Below are positions 6,413 to 9,789 of a DNA stretch of 9,789 nucleotides, in pieces (the first letter of the stretch is position 1; each line of letters begins with the position of its first letter). A program made the translations under genes and the position numbers. The stretch lies in contig JAUXBV010000073.1 of assembly GCA_030619215.1 (NCBI GenBank), forward strand, positions 1 to 9,789, in the 5' to 3' direction. This DNA comes from Fibrobacterota bacterium (GTDB lineage Bacteria > Fibrobacterota > Chitinivibrionia > Chitinivibrionales > JANQEN01). Below the pieces are notes generated by a model. The model searched no databases. It was not told the origin of the DNA and saw only the letters and a program-made list of their open reading frames with translations.

Positions 6413-7798
6413 ATGAGACGCAAAATATCAAAGACCAGACGTGATTTTTTGAAAACTTCCATGGGTACTGTTGCGGTTATTGTAACTAAGAAAATAGAAG
6501 CATCTAAATTACCCTTTCCCAATCAAAAAATCATCAACCCGGCTATTGATAATCTAAGAGTGGTTTGTTGCCATGATCCAGATATGGTAACAGGAACTCC
6601 TACAAGCTGGAATACCATTGCCGATCAAAATGAGTATGCTGTTGTAGAACAAATACAGGGGAATATAGACCAGATGGCAATGGCCCTTGCAGAAAAGGAC
6701 AACCCGAAAGAAGCCTGGGAGGCCATCTTTCAAAAGCCAGCCTCTAAACAATGGTCCGAAGTTAAAGTTGCTATAAAGGTAAACGCTAAAACAAGATCCG
6801 GCATTCCCAAGAATAATCCACGGCTTGCTACCATAGATAAGATATGTAAAGCTATAAACAGCCTTGGTGTGCCAATGCAAAGTATTATAATCTATGACGG
6901 TGATGATGAGGAGGCCAGCGCCTTATACGAAGATTATATCGGCAATGGATTGCCCTCTGATGTCATAGTTAGCCAGCGAAACGATGCTTTAGGCGGTACA
7001 ATGTCTACTCCTGTTCCAGCCCCATGGAGCAGAAATGTGAATTGTACCAGGGATATTGCGAACGGCACCATTGACCTCCTGGTTAATATTACCGTGAACA
7101 AAGGATCACATGATTGGACTGGCCCTGCAACTATTACCATAAAAAACCACCTGGGTACTTTTGCTCCAACTCATGACTTCGATTTTATGGTTGGAATTAC
7201 TAAAAGTGATGCAATTGTTGGCGGCACACCGGTGCGGCAGCAGCTCTGTTTTGTTGATTCGATCTATGCATGTAGAACAGGTCCCTCGGATCCTCCAAGT
7301 CACGCTCCTCATCGCCTTGTCATGGGTACCTGCAGCCCTGTTGTCGATTATCTTGTAATAAAAAAAATACGCGAAGACGTCATGAACGTAACTCATACAT
7401 CCAGTATAGTGAACAGGTACCTTACCGACTTTGGCTATTCAACAAATGACGTCTCTGATTTTATAAATGTTGATCCAACGCCAATTAATCCTGTCAACCA
7501 GTCTGCAGGTTCAGAGAAAAAAACTATACTTAAACTCTCTTTGCCAAAATCAATTTCTAAAGTATCCGCTATTTCATTTGATCTTACAAGTAAAGTAAGG
7601 CCGATTTTTATTAATATCCACAATCTCAAGGGACGACGGATAAGATCGCTTCCAATATTATCATCATCCGATGGGAAATTATTTGCTTCGTGGGATGGGT
7701 GCAATTCTTCAGGTGCTAGAGTGGGATCAGGAGAGTATCTGGTGACAGTTAAACAAAATGGAAAAGCAATGTCGAAAAAGATTGAATTGGTACAATAA
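6413..7798 (+). CDS. DUF362-type protein with twin-arginine motif and FlgD-like Ig C-terminus
   Basis: The 461-residue protein begins with TRRDFLK (8-14), a good Tat motif, but the hydrophobic part after it is short (about 17-24) and ends at KK, so export or cleavage is not certain. Residues about 48-325 fit DUF362 (PF04015), with KVAIKVN (117-123), LGVPMQSIIIYDGD (151-164), ITIKNHLGTF (241-250) and a late VDSIYACRTGP (281-291) segment. The family function is unknown. No CxxCxxC ferredoxin cluster is present. Residues about 371-461 are a FlgD-type Ig-like fold (IHNLKGRRI, then WDG at 427-429, SSGARVGSGEY at 432-442). This type is often found as a C-terminal module in exported proteins. A very strong site (AGGGGGGAG, spacer 6) precedes the ATG. 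It is the first gene of a probable operon with the two lipoproteins. Confidence 0.75.
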   Translation: MRRKISKTRRDFLKTSMGTVAVIVTKKIEASKLPFPNQKIINPAIDNLRVVCCHDPDMVTGTPTSWNTIADQNEYAVVEQIQGNIDQMAMALAEKDNPKEAWEAIFQKPASKQWSEVKVAIKVNAKTRSGIPKNNPRLATIDKICKAINSLGVPMQSIIIYDGDDEEASALYEDYIGNGLPSDVIVSQRNDALGGTMSTPVPAPWSRNVNCTRDIANGTIDLLVNITVNKGSHDWTGPATITIKNHLGTFAPTHDFDFMVGITKSDAIVGGTPVRQQLCFVDSIYACRTGPSDPPSHAPHRLVMGTCSPVVDYLVIKKIREDVMNVTHTSSIVNRYLTDFGYSTNDVSDFINVDPTPINPVNQSAGSEKKTILKLSLPKSISKVSAISFDLTSKVRPIFINIHNLKGRRIRSLPILSSSDGKLFASWDGCNSSGARVGSGEYLVTVKQNGKAMSKKIELVQ

Positions 7799-7824
7799 TA
7801 GTTTATTCAAAGGATTTTTTTACC

Positions 7825-7831
7825 AGGAGGG
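7825..7831 (+). promoter_or_regulatory. Strong ribosome binding site deciding the TTG start at 7838
   Basis: AGGAGGG with a 6-base spacer stands before TTG 7838-7840. The frame from this TTG immediately gives a complete lipoprotein signal, so the unusual start codon is well supported. Confidence 0.8.
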
Positions 7832-7837
7832 TAAAGC

Positions 7838-8629
7838 TTGAAATTTATAATTAAGTTATCACTTATAGCAGCTATATTTTTCTTTTCCTGCAATGATGAG
7901 GAAACCGGGGAAAAATTAACCGGTACTATCCGGGGTCTTGACGGCACACCTGTTTCGGGCGCTGCTATTACTCTGAAAAACAGTGGTAATTCAACGACTT
8001 CAGATGCCTCGGGTAAATTTGAAATGAGCCTATCCGAAGATCAGCTCATTAACGTGTATAAATCATCCGGGGATTCTGTTATTGACACCCTTGTAGCAAC
8101 CCATAATGACTATTTACACAAAAGAAAATGGGTGTATGATTATTCGGATGAAATTGATGCCATTCTCTGGGATAAAAAATTCCGCCTTACTACTGAAGTT
8201 TCCGGATGGGTAGATCAATCCGAATACTTCGCAACGTTTGATACGATCCAGCTTTACGACTTAATAGATGGCGGCGCTACTAAATATACAGAGCAGGGCC
8301 TTATTGACGGTATTTTTCAGTTGCTTAAAAATGGCAATTTTTCATATGATATCTTTTTCTACAACTTTGGTACTTCACAAAAAGCTACGGACATGTTTAC
8401 CACACAATCAAACTCAGTTTCATCAAAAGTAGTAATTCCCGGTTACGACGAATCGATTGCTGTTGGTGATGAATTCCTCGGAGGTGCTATAATTTATGCA
8501 CATTTCAGCCAGTTTGAGCTTGAGTTGAGTCTTGGCGGTTATGCTGATATTGAACAATTGAAAGCGGATGCCGCACAATTTTTACAAGTATATGAAACAA
8601 AGATCGGAAGCATAAAGTTAAAGCGTTAG
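7838..8629 (+). CDS. Lipoprotein with carboxypeptidase-regulatory-like domain and DUF6599-like domain
   Basis: The 263-residue protein starts at TTG with a lipoprotein signal ending FFFSC (Cys18), followed by Asn-Asp. Residues about 26-66 (TGTIRGLDGTPVSGAAITLK...DASGKFEMSL) form a carboxypeptidase-regulatory-like beta domain, a common adhesive or structural module of envelope proteins. Residues about 119-256 hold a second domain that begins with GW (123-124) and contains LIDGGATKY (142-150), then an FFYNFGTSQKATDMF stretch (173-187). It resembles DUF6599, whose members carry a similar 'IxGGAxxY...GF' core. The same domain recurs in the next gene. Function is unknown. It should sit on the envelope facing the periplasm. 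The gene follows the DUF362 gene by 39 bp and is probably cotranscribed. Confidence 0.72.
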   Translation: MKFIIKLSLIAAIFFFSCNDEETGEKLTGTIRGLDGTPVSGAAITLKNSGNSTTSDASGKFEMSLSEDQLINVYKSSGDSVIDTLVATHNDYLHKRKWVYDYSDEIDAILWDKKFRLTTEVSGWVDQSEYFATFDTIQLYDLIDGGATKYTEQGLIDGIFQLLKNGNFSYDIFFYNFGTSQKATDMFTTQSNSVSSKVVIPGYDESIAVGDEFLGGAIIYAHFSQFELELSLGGYADIEQLKADAAQFLQVYETKIGSIKLKR

Positions 8630-8743
8630 TAAACCAAAAATGATACTATTTTTCATCAGCCCACACCACATTCCGCATTATATTTTATTAAAAGACGGAA
8701 TATAACAAATACATGTTTTAAGAATAATTGTAGGAGGTATATA

Positions 8744-9292
8744 ATGAAAAGAGCAGTAAATTGTTTTTTCCTTTCTTCACTTTTTATCTCACTTCTTTTA
8801 TTAGGTTGTAAAGAACCTTCAGGCTCCTCAGACGACCCGACAGCGGAGAGTTTATTACCAAAGGAAAATGAAGTCCCTGGCTGGGTATTTGAAACACAAC
8901 AACTTTGTAATGAAGGAACGGCAAATGACCAGCAAAGTCTATTTGACATCATTGACGGGGGCGCTACGGAATATATAGACCGTGGTTTTGTAGCAGGTGC
9001 CTTTAAAGGCTATCATGACGGAAGCTATGCAATATGTGTCGAAATTTATGATCAGGGCTCAAGCACAAATGCATCATCAGTTTATCAGGTAATGGAAGAT
9101 GGGTTGTACATCCCTATCGGCTCACTGGGCTCTCATGCAAGACTGGATACATCGCTTATGTTCAATTATGAAATTGAACTTGCAGAAGATAAGTTTTTTG
9201 TGAGGTTATCAACCGTTGACAATAAAACAGAGGAGTATAAACAGGCTGCAATAAGTATAGCTCAAAATATCGTAAGTAAAATTGGGAGGTAA
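8744..9292 (+). CDS. DUF6599-like lipoprotein, paralogue of the upstream gene
   Basis: The 182-residue protein has a signal ending LLLLGC (Cys22), a short Ser/Asp-rich linker and one domain from about residue 42. That domain has GW at 46-47, IIDGGATEY at 69-77, GFVAGAFKGY at 81-90 and VEIYDQGSSTNASSVYQ at 99-115. These follow in the order seen in the neighbour, which has GW, LIDGGATKY, GLIDGIFQLL and an aromatic FGTSQKAT stretch. The two are paralogues, but divergent, so the duplication is old or the genes were brought together. This copy lacks the regulatory-like beta domain. AGGAGG with a 6-base spacer fixes the ATG. It lies 114 bp after the first lipoprotein gene, with no clear terminator between them. 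Function is unknown, and the location should be the envelope. Confidence 0.75.
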   Translation: MKRAVNCFFLSSLFISLLLLGCKEPSGSSDDPTAESLLPKENEVPGWVFETQQLCNEGTANDQQSLFDIIDGGATEYIDRGFVAGAFKGYHDGSYAICVEIYDQGSSTNASSVYQVMEDGLYIPIGSLGSHARLDTSLMFNYEIELAEDKFFVRLSTVDNKTEEYKQAAISIAQNIVSKIGR

Positions 9293-9357
9293 TTTAACCA
9301 GTTTAAACAATAGCTGAGGTATAAACTAAAAATTTCCTATACTCTATTATCCCGTGA

Positions 9358-9789
9358 TTAATCTAATTTTAATTCAGGGGTTATCACGGTGTTATTCTTT
9401 AAAACCTCTTCAAGTTCCCTTTGTATCAAATTTCTATTTTTTGGAAATCTATCTTTCCAATCTTTATCTATGTATACATAATTGCATTCCAAACCTTCTA
9501 TTTTGCAGTTAATTATCTGTGTTTTAAACAAATTTGCCTCACTTAACTTTACTTTCTTTAAATGAGAGGCCATCATAAGTGAGTGATATAAATTAGCCCC
9601 ACTCATATCCGTTTTATAAAGCATAGAACCAATAAAGCTTACATTGCTGATATTTGCTCCTCTGCAGTCAGTTTCAGAAAGTTTTGCATTACCAAGGTCA
9701 ACATAACATAAATCTGCATTTTTCAAATCTACACTTTCAAGGTTTGCTTCATGTAATATTGCCTCTTGAAAATCTACTCCAGAAAAATC
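9358..9789 (-). CDS. Pentapeptide-repeat protein, 3' part
   Basis: The reading frame is open to the right edge, so the beginning of the gene lies beyond the window. The codon at 9726-9724 is TTG within the repeats and not a start. The visible 143 residues hold about 17 consecutive units of the A(D/N)LxX type, such as DLKNA, DLCYV, DLGNA, DMSGA, NLYHS and NLFKT. These predict a right-handed quadrilateral beta-helix. Several units are degenerate (DCRGA, SFIGS, LMMAS). A non-repeat, charged cap (YIDKDWKDRFP onward) closes the protein. Some pentapeptide proteins mimic DNA and protect gyrase, but this cap and the hydrophobic, Cys-containing repeats give no such assignment. Function is unknown. It converges on the second lipoprotein gene, with 65 bp between stops. 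Confidence 0.88.
   Translation of the reverse strand, partial: DFSGVDFQEAILHEANLESVDLKNADLCYVDLGNAKLSETDCRGANISNVSFIGSMLYKTDMSGANLYHSLMMASHLKKVKLSEANLFKTQIINCKIEGLECNYVYIDKDWKDRFPKNRNLIQRELEEVLKNNTVITPELKLD

Noticed and set aside
8636..8700. Possible terminators between the two lipoprotein genes (AAAAAT/ATTTTT at 8636-8653 and TTCCG/CGGAA at 8671-8700).
   Set aside because: The first is purely A-T and the second has a long loop and no T tract. Neither is a convincing intrinsic terminator, so the genes are kept as one unit.
9352..9389. Seven-pair stem CCGTGAT/ATCACGG at the end of the pentapeptide gene as a shared terminator for convergent genes.
   Set aside because: The loop is 24 bases, the stem lies largely inside coding sequence, and no T tract follows directly on either strand.
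9358..9726. A complete 122-residue pentapeptide protein starting at 9726.
   Set aside because: The start would be a TTG in the middle of uninterrupted pentapeptide repeats, and the frame stays open to the edge of the window.

Overview
The window is an AT-rich stretch of a Gram-negative-type bacterial chromosome. It holds eleven protein genes, two of them cut by the window edges, and no tRNA, rRNA, CRISPR array or transposase that I can recognise. Three products have clear lipoprotein signals, one has a twin-arginine motif, and one ends in a FlgD-like Ig domain of the 'WDG...NSSG...SGEY' kind. Such domains are frequent in the Fibrobacterota/Calditrichota/KSB1-like part of the tree. The M49 peptidase carries the short HExxH zinc motif that I recall from Caldithrix. 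I would therefore lean weakly towards that group, but the sequence alone does not fix the taxon.

Region 1 (1-2613, minus strand) is a head-to-tail run. In transcription order it encodes a C45/AAT-type Ntn-hydrolase (2613-1585), a half-size ArsP-like permease (1531-1004), a Dph6-like PP-loop ATPase (992-327) and the start of a HAD phosphatase (289 onward). Gaps of 53, 11 and 37 bp make one transcript likely. I see no common pathway.

Region 2 (2614-4711) has a plus-strand M49-type zinc peptidase lipoprotein, divergent from region 1. It is clearly richer in G+C than the gene behind it. It converges, with only 4 bp between stops, on a minus-strand gene for a 70-residue secreted protein.

Region 3 (4712-6043) has a good sigma-70-like promoter, a bactofilin gene and, 3 bp further on, a TTG-started SAM-methyltransferase-like gene. 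This forms a two-gene unit that is probably concerned with cell-envelope or cell-shape organisation.

Region 4 (6044-9292) begins with a 369-bp gene-free stretch that contains an elaborate nested inverted repeat. It continues with a DUF362-type protein bearing a twin-arginine motif and a FlgD-like C-terminal domain, then two lipoproteins that share one homologous domain resembling DUF6599. The three genes lie on one strand with strong ribosome binding sites and read as one exported module of unknown function. This module, with the structured leader-like element ahead of it, is the best candidate for something undescribed here.

Region 5 (9358-9789, minus strand) is the 3' part of a pentapeptide-repeat protein gene whose beginning lies beyond the window.
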